A stretch of 64,000 nt of DNA from Arenibacter sp040216555. GTDB taxonomy: Bacteria; Bacteroidota; Bacteroidia; Flavobacteriales; Flavobacteriaceae. The notes beneath the pieces are model-generated. The model searched no databases and had not been told where the DNA came from. It saw only the letters and a program-made list of their open reading frames with translations. The stretch is taken from positions 248,001-312,000 of the forward strand of contig JAVJOW010000014.1 of assembly GCA_040216555.1 (NCBI GenBank), written 5' to 3'. The translations under genes were made by a program, and so were the position numbers. Shown here piece by piece: positions 1 through 9,724 of this stretch (within the stretch, counting starts at the first letter, position 1; each line of letters starts with the position of its first letter).

Positions 1-3000
1 CTATTTTTAGTAGGGATCGTGCAGATGTAGCACCCGATGGAAGTTTCAGATTATATGTGCCCAAGAAAGAATTGCTGGCAAACGATCTGGTAGCCATAGA
101 GGTGTATGCCCCGGATGGGGAACTTTTAGGAAGGCAGGGATATACCCATGGAGCCTTAAAAACTGCAGAAATACCCATAGGTGCAGAAGACGATAGTCAG
201 ACATTGGATATCAAGGTCAACCCCAAAGAAATTACTTTTAATCAGTCATCCCCTGCGGAACAGGCTTCCAAAAAATTGAGCGGACGGGTCATTGATATTT
301 CAGGAGATTCCAAAACTTCGGGACTACAGGTTTTGGTTATGGTCAGCGATGCAGCTGCCGCCACGTTCGATGTGGCCAAGTTTGAGGCTATCTTTACCGC
401 AACTACAGATGCCAAAGGCTATTTTTATGGACAGGTAATTAACAAAAGTGTTCAACAGGCATTTGGTGTAATTGCCGGTAACGAGGATCATCCTATTAAT
501 ATTCCATTAGAGAACAATAAGCTGCCCAAGAATATTATACTCGTTGCAGATCTTTCCAGTTTATCAGACGAAGATGGCTGCGGCTGTGGCGAGAAAGTCC
601 CTGTTCTTCCCGACGGGGATGATTTGGTAAACTCCAATGCTTTCTCCCAGGATATTGGCGGCAAATGCGTGGATTTCACCATTCCCAATAGAACCCTTGA
701 AGAGTTCAGCTTCTACCATACCGTACGTACTACCGAGCCCGAAATTAGGGGCCTTACAATAAATTCGAAACAATCGAGAAACATTAAAAATGAGTTGTTG
801 GATATCTCCGACCATGCCTTTAAGCTTATTGGCAGACTCAACAACTCGTTTACCTCACTCTCTATGGTACCCTATACCATTGAAGAAGATTCTGCGATTG
901 AAAAACGCCAGGAGTCCGATATCAGTTTTGAGGATGGAAACTCCAAGGAACCAGTCACCGCATTTCCCAATTATCTACTAAAAATAGATACTGGCATCAA
1001 ATCCAAGTTCGCCATAAAAACCAACGATTTAATTGCCGCAACTAACAAGTTAAGACCATTTGATATTGTTAAACTGGCTTCTGAACAGCTAAAGAAAAAG
1101 AAAAAATTATCCGACTTACATCAAAAATTGGCTGCGGCATATTGTGGGAAAACAGGGGTGCAAGCTGCAAAAAGCTATTGTGAGGAACTAGCCGCAAAAG
1201 GCAGTCTTGATAGAGAGGAGCTTAGATCTACACTCGGACATGTAGAGCAGATAAAATCGCAATTGAATTTGGCTGTCAATGTGAATAAGCTGTACAGCAG
1301 CGCCATTCTTGAGTTGGACAAACTTATTGAGGGCAATTCCGTGGATAAAAAATTACTGACCTCGGCCATGAAAAAGGTCGAGGCCCTTATACAGGCCATT
1401 GATAGTGCTGATTTAAATGGTCAACTTAAGGAAAACATGTTGGGTTATTTGCGTCGGATAATCGTTGAACTTGCGAGGGCCGAAGACGGATCAAATCTAG
1501 GTTTTGAACCTTGTCCACCAGCCAGCAAACCTGATACTATGGGGATTTTATGCCTTATTCAAAAGTTCAATGACCTTAAGGAAACCTTAAAAAACAAGTC
1601 GATTTTCACCTTGGCAGAGATATTGGAAATACGTGCGTACTATACCATATTTTTGCACAGTATTTCTACCTTCCTCGATTTATTGGATGAGTTCCATACT
1701 TTTTATACTTCTAATTTAAGTTTTGCCACCGAACTTGACGATGACTATTTCTTTGAAAATTATGATGAAATAAAAAGTACCCTTACCACTTTAAGACGAC
1801 AGATCTACAGTGCTATTAGGAGGGTTGAGGAGTTGGAAAGGGCCTATATACAGAATCATCCAGGTAGGGTAGATTTGAGCGTGGAGAACAGTATAGATTG
1901 GGATGAGACTCCAACCATTTATGAAAATACAACCATTGCCCATGGCCATATCCTACATTTTAAACAAAAATGGAAGGCTGCGGGTTACTCCCTGGGAGAT
2001 TTATTGTACAGTCTTCCCCTGGCCCCATGTCAAGAAAAGCAGATAGCGATTGTAGATTGGGATAGAACGGAAGTGGGCTCAAGAACTGAGGCGCAAATTG
2101 TCTCAGAAGAGCTAGAGGCACAAATATCAAGGGATAGGGATATTACCGAGATAATGAGCTCATCTTTTGGAGAATCCATTACCGCATCTTCAACAAATAA
2201 AACTAAATCTACAAGTGCCGGAATTGGCGGCGGAGTAGGTGGTTTTGTTAGTGGCGTGGTCTTCGGGGTCGCCGGGGGCATTTCACACTCAGGAGCCTCT
2301 TCAAAGTCGACCGCAAACCAAAATTCGTCACGCAACCTTTCCGCCAATACCCTCAACAGCCTTCAGGACAACACCTCCCAGTCGGCGTCAAGCCTAAGAA
2401 GTCAGCGTAGCACAGTGATACAGACGGTGGGCCAAAACGAATCCGTAAATGTTCAGACAGAGGTAATTAAAAACAACAATCACTGCCATGCAGTGACTGT
2501 TGAGTATTTTGAAGTATTAAAGCACTATGCCATAGAGCAGGAATTGGTAGATGTACAGGAATGTCTTTTTGTACCTATGCCCTTAGGTCATTTCGATTTC
2601 AAAAAAGTCCTTCGGTGGAAAAATACTCTGAGCAGGGCGATATATGGCAGAAAATTGCGACGCGGGTTTGATGCCATTGAACGTATAGAATCCAATTATG
2701 CCGACTCAGATTTGCCCATTGGAAGCTATGCGGATGAAATGATTCAAGAATTTACAGGGCATTTTACCATCTCGTTTGAGTTGGAGCGACCATTTATTAA
2801 AGAAATTGACGAGGCCACCAAGACCGAGGAATACGATTTAAATATTCCTTTCCCATGGTTTTTTGGTAGAATGAAATTTCATTTGGAAAGGGAAGTGCCT
2901 TTGACCGAGGCAGAAAAGGATGCCATTTTTGAACAACAATACGCCCCAGATATCGTAAGGGGTTTTATAGATACTATGCTATTTTATGCCGTAGCGGACA

Positions 3001-5447
3001 ATGGAACGGAGCATGAGCTCCCATTTGATGTTACCCTGCTATCCAACTATAAAAAAGGGGTGCCCTTACGTGTTAGCATTAATACGGCCAGTGTGCCGAG
3101 CATCACCCGAAGGCAAATTAAGTATTTGCGCTTCAGGGCCAATACCTTGGTGAAACCCACCTCTAAGATTATATTGCGTTCTGCCTATTTACAGTATCGC
3201 ACCAATCATTTGAGCGAATATATTGTTCAGAACAATAGAATAAGTAACGATATCATCAACACCTTGACGATAAATTTGGGCGGACTAGGGGTGGTCACGG
3301 ATGCCGCGCTTATGTTCACCCCTATGAACAGTAGGGAAGAACGGAATCCGAGAAAAGAAGATAGGGATGCAGCCAGAGCCTTAGTTTCATTTTTAAACGA
3401 ATATTTGGAAATGTCACATAAAATCATCTGGTCTAGTATCGATGCAAGTAGGCTTTTCGGACTCCTTGATGGCTATATAGCACCGCACAGTGGGGGTAGG
3501 AGTGTGGCCAGTGTGGTAGAAAACAGGGTGATGGGCATTGTTGGCAACAATTTGGTGCTAAAAGTAATTCCCGGTGAACGATTGGATCCGGTATTCAAAA
3601 ACGTTGAGAATTTAATGGAATATTACCAACCAACCACCAAACCCGATCCATATCGCATTAGTGTACCCACCAAGGGCGTGTATGCAGAATCTGTGATGGG
3701 TCAGTGCAACAGTTGTGAAGAGATAGACGAGACCAGGCACTGGCGTTTTTCCGATGAACCTTGTGGTTCTTCGCCAACGGCCATTGAGCCGGTATCTACG
3801 GCAAGTAGACGTAGTGATCCTGGCAACCTACAACCTAAGGACTTTCCAAGTAGCATTATCAATATGCAGAATGCCCCTGCTGCACCAGATCCTATTGGTT
3901 TGGCTGCGGCTTATGGATTACTTGGCAAGGGCGATGCCTTTAAAGACTTTACAGGTCTGGCAGGTACCCAGGCCAATGCTTTGGGCGCTTTGCAGACGAC
4001 CTCTAAAAGTGTAACGGATTTGGCGAGTATTTCCAAGGACTTTGCAAGTTTGGCGGTAATGGCCAATCAAAAGGAGGATGGCGCCAAACAGATTGAGCAA
4101 ATCAAGAAGCTCAACAAAGAAGGCTTTTTGAACGATACTGAGGCGAGCAATCAAATCAAGAAAGTATTGGATTCTTACACGGATGCTGCAGATAGTGTTG
4201 TGGGCAAAAAGGATTCGAGCAATGCACAGCCCTTGACCAGTTCACCAGAAATTAAAAAAGCGATAACCGATGCCAGTCAGTCAGAAAATGGAAAGGTTAA
4301 CGTATCCCGAACTACCCCTTTGGGCAACGAGTCGGTTTCAGTTTCCAAAGGTGACAGTGAAGGAACTCCCAGAATTATCGAAAATCCAGATCTAAATGCC
4401 GCCTCAAGAAGTTTTAATCCGGCAACCCCTGCTGCCCCAGGCTCGGGCAGCAAAACTGGAGAGACCAAATTCTCGGTACGGGTGAGTAATATGCCTGCCG
4501 GCGGATCGGTGCGCTGGAGTGTGCCACCGAGCAATTCAGGTGATTTTATCATCAAAAATGGTCCTGCAGTTATAGTTGGAGAAAGTGTTACCGTTCAAGG
4601 CATAAAACCCGGATTAAGCAATATTGATGTAGAAGTAAGGGATGTAAACGATACCGTGGTGCAAAGTATGAAATTGCCACTGAGCATCCCGCAATTTGTG
4701 ACCATTAGGGAAGACGCCGCTGCTTTTGATCAGGTCTTGGCCGATTTGTCCCTCACCGCCTTAAAAAACGATCTTATCAGTAAAACCAAAGAAGTGTGTG
4801 ATGCTCTTTTAGTAGATGCAAACGTAAGAACCATATGGCAGTTGGGCAGTTTTACGGAAGTAACACCGGCACATATACCTGCTAATATGATTACGGTAGC
4901 GACGATTAAAAATAGATTGGCCGCGGGCAACAGAACCTTTGGACAAACCAATCCGGCACCGGGAGAGGTTGGGAATATAGTACCAAACAGAACGATCGAT
5001 GTTTTCCCAGGGGCTTATGACGAACCAATGGGTGGTGGCGCATTTAGCGATACGGAACTTGATACGGAAACCCAGGCACTTATGATACAGCTGAAATCGC
5101 AGGGAGTGGGAGGGGATCCTGCACTGGAATCCTTTGCAATAGACGTCTACGGCCGCTTGATAGGGGAGACCTTGGCCCACGAAATAGTACATGCGCTTTT
5201 GTGGGATATTGTGATTCAAGATGGACATAATGACCCTAGCATCAATAACGACATTATGAATAGCGGAAGCCAACGAACCTTTACCCAGCGTACAGGCTTT
5301 GTGGACGATGCGCATCAAAGTCCGGTGGTTCCAGCTAATTTCTCAGATAATGGCATAGCGGCAATAAACCGGCTACAGGCCTTGAACCTTAGCAGGATGG
5401 ATGCCAATTTCCCGGTACCGGGAACCCGGGTAAGCGCGTTCAAGTAA
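1..5447 (+). CDS. Giant multidomain protein with C-terminal metzincin-like zinc protease motif (5'-truncated)
   Basis: The frame is open from the left window edge, so the GTG at 57 is only the first start-like codon and the true start lies outside. About 1,815 codons are visible. Counting from that GTG, the order is: a beta-rich N-terminal part, a Cys-containing patch near 170 (DGCGCG), long helical stretches (about 330-620), a Gly-rich segment near 720-750 that could be membrane-active or a linker, a conserved-looking NNNHCH patch near 805, a CxxC patch near 1215 (QCNSCEE), a low-complexity linker near 1390-1480, and a C-terminal domain with HEIVH at 1708-1712. HEIVH is followed by DGH and DIMNSG, which resemble the third zinc ligand and Met-turn of metzincins. 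The gene cannot be tied to a known family by eye. A secreted or delivered protease effector is a guess; zinc peptidase activity of the last domain is a reasonable inference. Confidence 0.75.
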   Translation, partial: IFSRDRADVAPDGSFRLYVPKKELLANDLVAIEVYAPDGELLGRQGYTHGALKTAEIPIGAEDDSQTLDIKVNPKEITFNQSSPAEQASKKLSGRVIDISGDSKTSGLQVLVMVSDAAAATFDVAKFEAIFTATTDAKGYFYGQVINKSVQQAFGVIAGNEDHPINIPLENNKLPKNIILVADLSSLSDEDGCGCGEKVPVLPDGDDLVNSNAFSQDIGGKCVDFTIPNRTLEEFSFYHTVRTTEPEIRGLTINSKQSRNIKNELLDISDHAFKLIGRLNNSFTSLSMVPYTIEEDSAIEKRQESDISFEDGNSKEPVTAFPNYLLKIDTGIKSKFAIKTNDLIAATNKLRPFDIVKLASEQLKKKKKLSDLHQKLAAAYCGKTGVQAAKSYCEELAAKGSLDREELRSTLGHVEQIKSQLNLAVNVNKLYSSAILELDKLIEGNSVDKKLLTSAMKKVEALIQAIDSADLNGQLKENMLGYLRRIIVELARAEDGSNLGFEPCPPASKPDTMGILCLIQKFNDLKETLKNKSIFTLAEILEIRAYYTIFLHSISTFLDLLDEFHTFYTSNLSFATELDDDYFFENYDEIKSTLTTLRRQIYSAIRRVEELERAYIQNHPGRVDLSVENSIDWDETPTIYENTTIAHGHILHFKQKWKAAGYSLGDLLYSLPLAPCQEKQIAIVDWDRTEVGSRTEAQIVSEELEAQISRDRDITEIMSSSFGESITASSTNKTKSTSAGIGGGVGGFVSGVVFGVAGGISHSGASSKSTANQNSSRNLSANTLNSLQDNTSQSASSLRSQRSTVIQTVGQNESVNVQTEVIKNNNHCHAVTVEYFEVLKHYAIEQELVDVQECLFVPMPLGHFDFKKVLRWKNTLSRAIYGRKLRRGFDAIERIESNYADSDLPIGSYADEMIQEFTGHFTISFELERPFIKEIDEATKTEEYDLNIPFPWFFGRMKFHLEREVPLTEAEKDAIFEQQYAPDIVRGFIDTMLFYAVADNGTEHELPFDVTLLSNYKKGVPLRVSINTASVPSITRRQIKYLRFRANTLVKPTSKIILRSAYLQYRTNHLSEYIVQNNRISNDIINTLTINLGGLGVVTDAALMFTPMNSREERNPRKEDRDAARALVSFLNEYLEMSHKIIWSSIDASRLFGLLDGYIAPHSGGRSVASVVENRVMGIVGNNLVLKVIPGERLDPVFKNVENLMEYYQPTTKPDPYRISVPTKGVYAESVMGQCNSCEEIDETRHWRFSDEPCGSSPTAIEPVSTASRRSDPGNLQPKDFPSSIINMQNAPAAPDPIGLAAAYGLLGKGDAFKDFTGLAGTQANALGALQTTSKSVTDLASISKDFASLAVMANQKEDGAKQIEQIKKLNKEGFLNDTEASNQIKKVLDSYTDAADSVVGKKDSSNAQPLTSSPEIKKAITDASQSENGKVNVSRTTPLGNESVSVSKGDSEGTPRIIENPDLNAASRSFNPATPAAPGSGSKTGETKFSVRVSNMPAGGSVRWSVPPSNSGDFIIKNGPAVIVGESVTVQGIKPGLSNIDVEVRDVNDTVVQSMKLPLSIPQFVTIREDAAAFDQVLADLSLTALKNDLISKTKEVCDALLVDANVRTIWQLGSFTEVTPAHIPANMITVATIKNRLAAGNRTFGQTNPAPGEVGNIVPNRTIDVFPGAYDEPMGGGAFSDTELDTETQALMIQLKSQGVGGDPALESFAIDVYGRLIGETLAHEIVHALLWDIVIQDGHNDPSINNDIMNSGSQRTFTQRTGFVDDAHQSPVVPANFSDNGIAAINRLQALNLSRMDANFPVPGTRVSAFK

Positions 5448-5514
5448 TTTTTTGGCAGTAGTTTAGACAAGGATTTTTATTATATTGGCTATTGTTATAG
5501 ATCTAGGCCTATAG

Positions 5515-5544
5515 GGCTGAGGCTAAGTAATTAAAGCCTCAGCC
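5515..5544 (+). terminator. Hairpin after the giant protein gene
   Basis: A perfect 10-bp inverted repeat (GGCTGAGGCT and AGCCTCAGCC) with a 10-nt loop lies 67 bp after the stop codon at 5447. No T-run follows, so it may be an RNA-end-stabilising hairpin rather than an intrinsic terminator. The rest of the 171-bp gap holds nothing else I can name. Confidence 0.35.
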
Positions 5545-5618
5545 ACTGGTTATCGGACTTTCTTATTTTAGAATGAAACCATTACAAACAAGGTGCTTTT
5601 ATACGTTTAAAAAAATCC

Positions 5619-6545
5619 ATGAATAAACCCTTTCTTTTACCAGCATTATGTATTTTCTTTGGTTTTTGGTCTTCAGCCCAGGTTGCTGATGGGGCTGCCA
5701 TTCAATACCCACCCTGCACAGAGGAGGAAATACCGCACTACAATGCCTACAAGGTGAGCAATCCGCCACAAATCGATGGCCGGTTAAATGATTTGGTCTG
5801 GCAAACGGCACCAACTTCACCCAGATTCAGGGATCTGATTTCCGGTTCGAAGGCCATCCATGATACGCGAGCCGCGGTGCTGTGGGATGATGACTATTTA
5901 TATGTCGCCTATTGGATAGAGGAACCCAATGTACAGGCTACTCTTACTGAACGCGATGCCTTGATTTATAAGGATAATGATGTAGAGCTATTCATTGCAG
6001 GACAGGATGGGTATTACGAATTTGAGATCAATTCTTTTGGAACCATCTATGAGGTTTTCTTTATTTGGGAAGATTCCGATTCCTATAAAAACGGAGTCTA
6101 TGATTCCATCCCTGAATTTAGTAGCGACCAGCCAGGGAGGAAACCCTTTTCAGGAGTAGGTTATCAACCTCATCCGCGAGGAGGCCGGATCGGGTATTGG
6201 AATTGGGACTTTCCGGGATTGAAAAGCGCTGTTCATATAGATGGCACCATAAACGAAGATAGTGATCGGGACCGTGGCTGGACAGTAGAACTGGCTATTC
6301 CATGGTCTGGCATGTCAGCATTGACTCTAGGGGATAACAGGAGTTTGCCCCCCAAGGATGAGGATATCTGGCGCATGGATTTCTCACGGTTTAATCAGTA
6401 TAAGGAAGCTCCTCCGGCCGAAGACAGTGGGGGATGGGTATGGAGTCCTCATGGTGTTTGGGATTCCCATGTTCCTGAATGTTTTACGTACATCCACTTT
6501 TCACAGAAGGATGTTTCTCTAATAAAAGGAGAAACTGATAAGTAA
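5619..6545 (+). CDS. Secreted CBM9-like carbohydrate-binding protein
   Basis: The 308-residue protein starts with a signal peptide (hydrophobic residues 3-20, ending SSAQ). The body has the carbohydrate-binding family 9-like pattern: an IDGRLNDLVWQ start near residue 50, a VLWDDDYLYVAYWIEEP strand pair, a DNDVELFI core, and GWTVELAIPW followed by WRMDFSRFN. This DOMON-like fold binds sugar or heme ligands in other families. Here it is probably periplasmic or outer-membrane associated, with unknown ligand. A paralogue with the same landmarks lies inside the polysaccharide locus at 31325-32398. It stands alone between the giant protein gene and a DUF6642-like gene, so its partner pathway is not shown by context. 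Confidence 0.8.
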   Translation: MNKPFLLPALCIFFGFWSSAQVADGAAIQYPPCTEEEIPHYNAYKVSNPPQIDGRLNDLVWQTAPTSPRFRDLISGSKAIHDTRAAVLWDDDYLYVAYWIEEPNVQATLTERDALIYKDNDVELFIAGQDGYYEFEINSFGTIYEVFFIWEDSDSYKNGVYDSIPEFSSDQPGRKPFSGVGYQPHPRGGRIGYWNWDFPGLKSAVHIDGTINEDSDRDRGWTVELAIPWSGMSALTLGDNRSLPPKDEDIWRMDFSRFNQYKEAPPAEDSGGWVWSPHGVWDSHVPECFTYIHFSQKDVSLIKGETDK

Positions 6546-6621
6546 TTTATATGAAAACACCTAAAAACTAGAAGAGTTACAGTAATTTTGTAATTCATAT
6601 ACCTTACATAAATTCAGAAAC

Positions 6622-7221
6622 TTGTTAGAGAAAAGACAACATTTACCCCAAGAACAATTTATAGATGCAGATTATTTCATTTATTGTTTAGAAGGGGTTC
6701 CTGACATAGAAACGGATAAGCTTACCGAAGCCCAAGAAAACTTGGAACAATTGGCCATGCAGTACGGGGTAGCCAGTATTTATAAAACATGCGACACCAT
6801 TGAAAGTTTGGAAGATAGCTTAAATGCACTGGTCATGGAGGATCATCATTTTAAAGACTATGAAATCATTTACTTGGTGATACCAGGTGAAGCCAATAGT
6901 ATTTGTTTAAATGACTACTACTATAGTCTACAGGAAATTGCAGAAATTTTTGAAGGAAGGTTAAAAGGAAAGATCTTACATTTTTCAAATGCAAAAGTGC
7001 TGGATCTGGACGAAGAGGAAGCACAATATTTTTTGGATATCACTGGCGCACAAGGTGTTTCTGGCTATGGAAATGAATTTAATGGAATAAGCAGCGCAAA
7101 TCTAGATAAGGCATTCTTCAACTTATTTAAAGAAGATGATAATATGTTGGATGTTGTAGAAGAGTTGCACCAAAGACATTACCATGTCTGTAAATTACTT
7201 GATTTTAGATTGTATTATTAG
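6622..7221 (+). CDS. DUF6642-like hypothetical protein
   Basis: A 199-residue acidic soluble protein with no signal peptide or membrane segment. The pattern FIYCLEG near residue 20, then a helical part and an IIYLVIPGEANSI strand, recalls the small DUF6642 family, whose function is unknown. The only start-like codon near the expected N-terminus is TTG at 6622. The frame is open upstream to a stop at 6583 without an ATG, and the next in-frame ATG would cut into the conserved core, so TTG is favoured but not certain. It converges on rho, with a hairpin-rich gap between. Confidence 0.65.
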   Translation: MLEKRQHLPQEQFIDADYFIYCLEGVPDIETDKLTEAQENLEQLAMQYGVASIYKTCDTIESLEDSLNALVMEDHHFKDYEIIYLVIPGEANSICLNDYYYSLQEIAEIFEGRLKGKILHFSNAKVLDLDEEEAQYFLDITGAQGVSGYGNEFNGISSANLDKAFFNLFKEDDNMLDVVEELHQRHYHVCKLLDFRLYY

Positions 7222-7298
7222 TGAAACTCAATTTTGAGAAGTCTGTAAGACGCACTTAAAATTGCAAGTTGAACTAATCCCGCCGAAAAAGGCGGGAT
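7218..7298. repeat. Dispersed intergenic repeat, copy A
   Basis: An 81-bp stretch beginning TTAGTGAAACTC and containing GAACTAATCCCG 53 bp later, then GCGGGAT. The same three blocks occur with almost the same spacing at 9723-9802. It begins over the stop codon of the gene ending at 7221. The last block forms the hairpin ATCCCGCC-gaaaaa-GGCGGGAT in this copy. Confidence 0.5.
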
Positions 7299-7359
7299 CT
7301 AGGTTCAATACCTCGACCCTAGGGTCGATTCCTATTATTGGGTTCAGGGCTTGCCCTGA
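7277..7359. terminator. Cluster of three hairpins between convergent genes
   Basis: Three inverted repeats stand in series: ATCCCGCC/GGCGGGAT (7277-7298), a perfect 16-bp palindrome TCGACCCTAGGGTCGA (7313-7328), and TCAGGGC/GCCCTGA (7344-7359). They fill the gap between the DUF6642-like gene and the end of rho on the other strand. None has a strong T-run, so they may end transcription only with help or protect RNA ends. Confidence 0.4.
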
Positions 7360-7372
7360 GGTTTAATACCTT

Positions 7373-9058
7373 TTATTGATTCATGGTAAGCAAAAACTCT
7401 TCGTTATTCTTGGTTTGTCTAAATCTTTGTTCAATGAATTCCATGGCCTCAACCGGATTCATGTCCGCTAAATACTTTCTCATGATCCACATTCTCTGAA
7501 TGGTGTTTTCATCCAATAAAAGGTCGTCCCTTCTTGTACTTGATGACGTAAGATCGATGGCTGGGAATATTCTACGGTTGGATATTTTTCTATCCAATTG
7601 TAATTCCATGTTACCAGTTCCTTTGAATTCCTCAAAGATTACTTCATCCATTTTAGAGCCGGTTTCGGTAAGTGCTGTTGCAATAATGGTTAAAGAACCT
7701 CCGCCTTCAATATTACGTGCAGCTCCAAAGAAACGCTTTGGTTTATGAAGGGCGTTGGCATCGACACCACCACTCAAGACTTTTCCGGAGGCTGGTTGTA
7801 CCGTATTGTAGGCGCGGGCAAGACGGGTAATGGAATCCAATAGGATAACCACATCGTGACCACATTCTACCAAGCGCTTAGCTTTTTCCAAAACAATATT
7901 GGCAACCCTAACATGTTCTGTAGCTTCCTTGTCAAAAGTAGAGGCAACAACCTCTCCGCGAACATTACGCTGCATGTCCGTAACTTCCTCTGGACGTTCA
8001 TCTATCAAAAGAATAATTTGATAAACTTCTGGATGATTGGCGGCAATACCATTGGCTATATCCTTCAAAAGCATGGTCTTACCAGTTTTTGGCTGGGATA
8101 CGATCATACCTCTTTGTCCTTTTCCTATAGGACTGAATAAATCTATAATTCTTGTTGAGATGGTACTTTGTCTTTCAGCAAGATTGAATTTTTCTTGTGG
8201 GAATAACGGGGTCAAGTGTTCAAAAGACACCCTGTCCCTAACTATTTGGGGATCTATTCCGTTTATCTTATTTACCTTAATAAGAGGGAAATACTTCTCA
8301 CCTTCTTTTGGAGGACGAACATTTCCAAGTACGGTATCTCCAGTTTTTAATCCAAATAATCTTATTTGGGATTGTGATACATAAATATCATCTGGAGAAG
8401 AAAGGTAGTTGTAATCCGAGGATCTTAAAAATCCGTAACCATCCTGCATAATATCCAGGACCCCTTCACTTTCTATAATACTGTCGAACTCAAATTCCGG
8501 TTCTTTATATTTATTTTTCAGGTCCTTATCAAAATTGCTGTTGTTTTTGTCAACATTACCTTTTTGATGGTGTGGATTTTTTTTATGCTGAGTTTTGTTG
8601 GGTTGCGGAGTATTTTGCTGTGATGCATTTTGTTGCGGTGCACCTTTTTGAAAATCCTTTTTTGCCTGTACAGGATTATTGTGCTGGCGAGGTTTTCTTT
8701 CACGTTTAGTATCCTCTTTTTTATCTTCATCCTCAGTTGTGGTTACTTCCGGGGTGCTCGATTTTTCTATTGGTGCAACAGATTTTGTCTCCGGTTTGTC
8801 AGGTTCGGGGGCTTTAGTTGCTGTTTCTTTTGGCTTCGACTTGATAATTCTAGACCTTTTGGGCTTGGCAGTATTGCTTTCCTCTGTGGTTACCTCGGTT
8901 CTTTCTTGAACTATTTTTGGATTGGATGCTTGAACATCCAAAATTTGATAGACCAAATCGAGCTTTTTTAAAGTTTTAAATTTGGCAACATTTAGGCCCT
9001 GGGCTATTTCCTGAAGCTCAGGAAGCTTTTTTGATTTTAAATCTGAAATCTCAAACAT
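7373..9058 (-). CDS. rho: Transcription termination factor Rho
   Basis: The 561-residue protein is the hexameric RNA helicase that ends transcription at Rho-dependent sites. The N-terminal Rho_N helix-turn domain (residues 1-45, LKSKKLPELQEIAQGL) is followed by a long charged, Asn/Gln/Lys-rich insert (about 50-190) that is typical of Bacteroidota Rho and makes it longer than the roughly 420 residues of E. coli Rho. Next come the cold-shock-like RNA-binding domain (GYGFLRSSDYNYL) and the RecA-like ATPase core with Walker A (SQPKTGKT) and Walker B (VVILLDSITRLARAYN). It is transcribed alone and divergently from the DUF4293 gene. The ATG at 9058 gives the expected MFEISDLKSKKLPEL start. Confidence 0.97.
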   Translation of the reverse strand: MFEISDLKSKKLPELQEIAQGLNVAKFKTLKKLDLVYQILDVQASNPKIVQERTEVTTEESNTAKPKRSRIIKSKPKETATKAPEPDKPETKSVAPIEKSSTPEVTTTEDEDKKEDTKRERKPRQHNNPVQAKKDFQKGAPQQNASQQNTPQPNKTQHKKNPHHQKGNVDKNNSNFDKDLKNKYKEPEFEFDSIIESEGVLDIMQDGYGFLRSSDYNYLSSPDDIYVSQSQIRLFGLKTGDTVLGNVRPPKEGEKYFPLIKVNKINGIDPQIVRDRVSFEHLTPLFPQEKFNLAERQSTISTRIIDLFSPIGKGQRGMIVSQPKTGKTMLLKDIANGIAANHPEVYQIILLIDERPEEVTDMQRNVRGEVVASTFDKEATEHVRVANIVLEKAKRLVECGHDVVILLDSITRLARAYNTVQPASGKVLSGGVDANALHKPKRFFGAARNIEGGGSLTIIATALTETGSKMDEVIFEEFKGTGNMELQLDRKISNRRIFPAIDLTSSSTRRDDLLLDENTIQRMWIMRKYLADMNPVEAMEFIEQRFRQTKNNEEFLLTMNQ

Positions 9059-9225
9059 TAAGTTTTGAATAAATTATACTTATTACGAAAATATGAAGTG
9101 TATGTTGTTCTTGTTTTTGGATAATAAAGGGAATGAAATCCCCTGTTGGTAAGTAATCTGACTTATAACGTAGCAATATTACAAATTATTTTCAATATTA
9201 GGGTGATAATTTTTAAAAAGACGCT

Positions 9226-9233
9226 TATTTTTG
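9226..9233 (+). promoter_or_regulatory. Possible -7 promoter element for the DUF4293 gene
   Basis: TATTTTTG matches the Bacteroidota -7 consensus TAnnTTTG, 22 bp before the ATG at 9256. No clear TTTG -33 box is seen at the expected distance, so this is a weak call. Confidence 0.3.
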
Positions 9234-9255
9234 CTTCTCAATTGTATTAAAAAGC

Positions 9256-9666
9256 ATGATTCAAAGAATTCAGACCCTTTATTTAATCGTAGTTATACTA
9301 TTAGGGGCGGTTGTTCCGTTTTTTGTAAATCTATGGTCGGATGCTAGAGGCAATGAAATATTCGCGGATAACGAAGTGTTTGTTTCCATTGCTTTTTATG
9401 CCGTTGCAGTCCTTGGGCTGTTGGGGATAATTTTATATAAAAATAGGCAAAATCAATTTGTAGTGAACAGGTTGAATATGATATTGAATCTTTTTTTACT
9501 AGGATTTTTCGTTTACCGATCACTAAACTTATCCGGAGAAACTATTGTTTCTGAGAAGGGTATTGGGATGCTGATTCCTGTATTTTCTATCGTTTTTTTA
9601 GTCCTGGCCAACAGGGCAATAAAAAAGGATGAAGATCTTGTAAAATCTGTTGATCGATTGCGTTAA
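9256..9666 (+). CDS. DUF4293 family membrane protein
   Basis: A 136-residue integral membrane protein with four hydrophobic segments (about residues 7-27, 43-62, 75-92 and 105-122). The start MIQRIQTLYLI is the hallmark of the DUF4293 family, found widely in Bacteroidota beside rho. The function is not known. It is divergent from rho and followed by a strong intrinsic terminator, so it forms a single-gene unit. Confidence 0.88.
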   Translation: MIQRIQTLYLIVVILLGAVVPFFVNLWSDARGNEIFADNEVFVSIAFYAVAVLGLLGIILYKNRQNQFVVNRLNMILNLFLLGFFVYRSLNLSGETIVSEKGIGMLIPVFSIVFLVLANRAIKKDEDLVKSVDRLR

Positions 9667-9695
9667 GCCTAACATCTTAGTAGTATTAGTGCGTG

Positions 9696-9724
9696 AACCC
9701 GGGGTAGTGCCCGGGTTTTTTTTT
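9696..9724 (+). terminator. Intrinsic terminator of the DUF4293 gene
   Basis: An 8-bp GC-rich stem AACCCGGG/CCCGGGTT with a 6-nt loop is followed directly by a run of nine T residues, 30 bp after the stop codon. Confidence 0.9.

Noticed and set aside
57..59. GTG as true start of the giant protein
   Set aside because: The frame is open to the window edge and the upstream codons (ending DGSFRLYV) continue the domain, so the gene begins outside the window.
2470..2500. CHAV-type cysteine-histidine patch as a heme c site in the giant protein
   Set aside because: The order is HCH, not CxxCH, so it is not a heme attachment motif.
4809..5318. Minus-strand ORF of 169 codons inside the giant gene
   Set aside because: It is opposite a clear protease domain, and its composition (rich in Cys, Tyr, Arg) is that of an antisense shadow.
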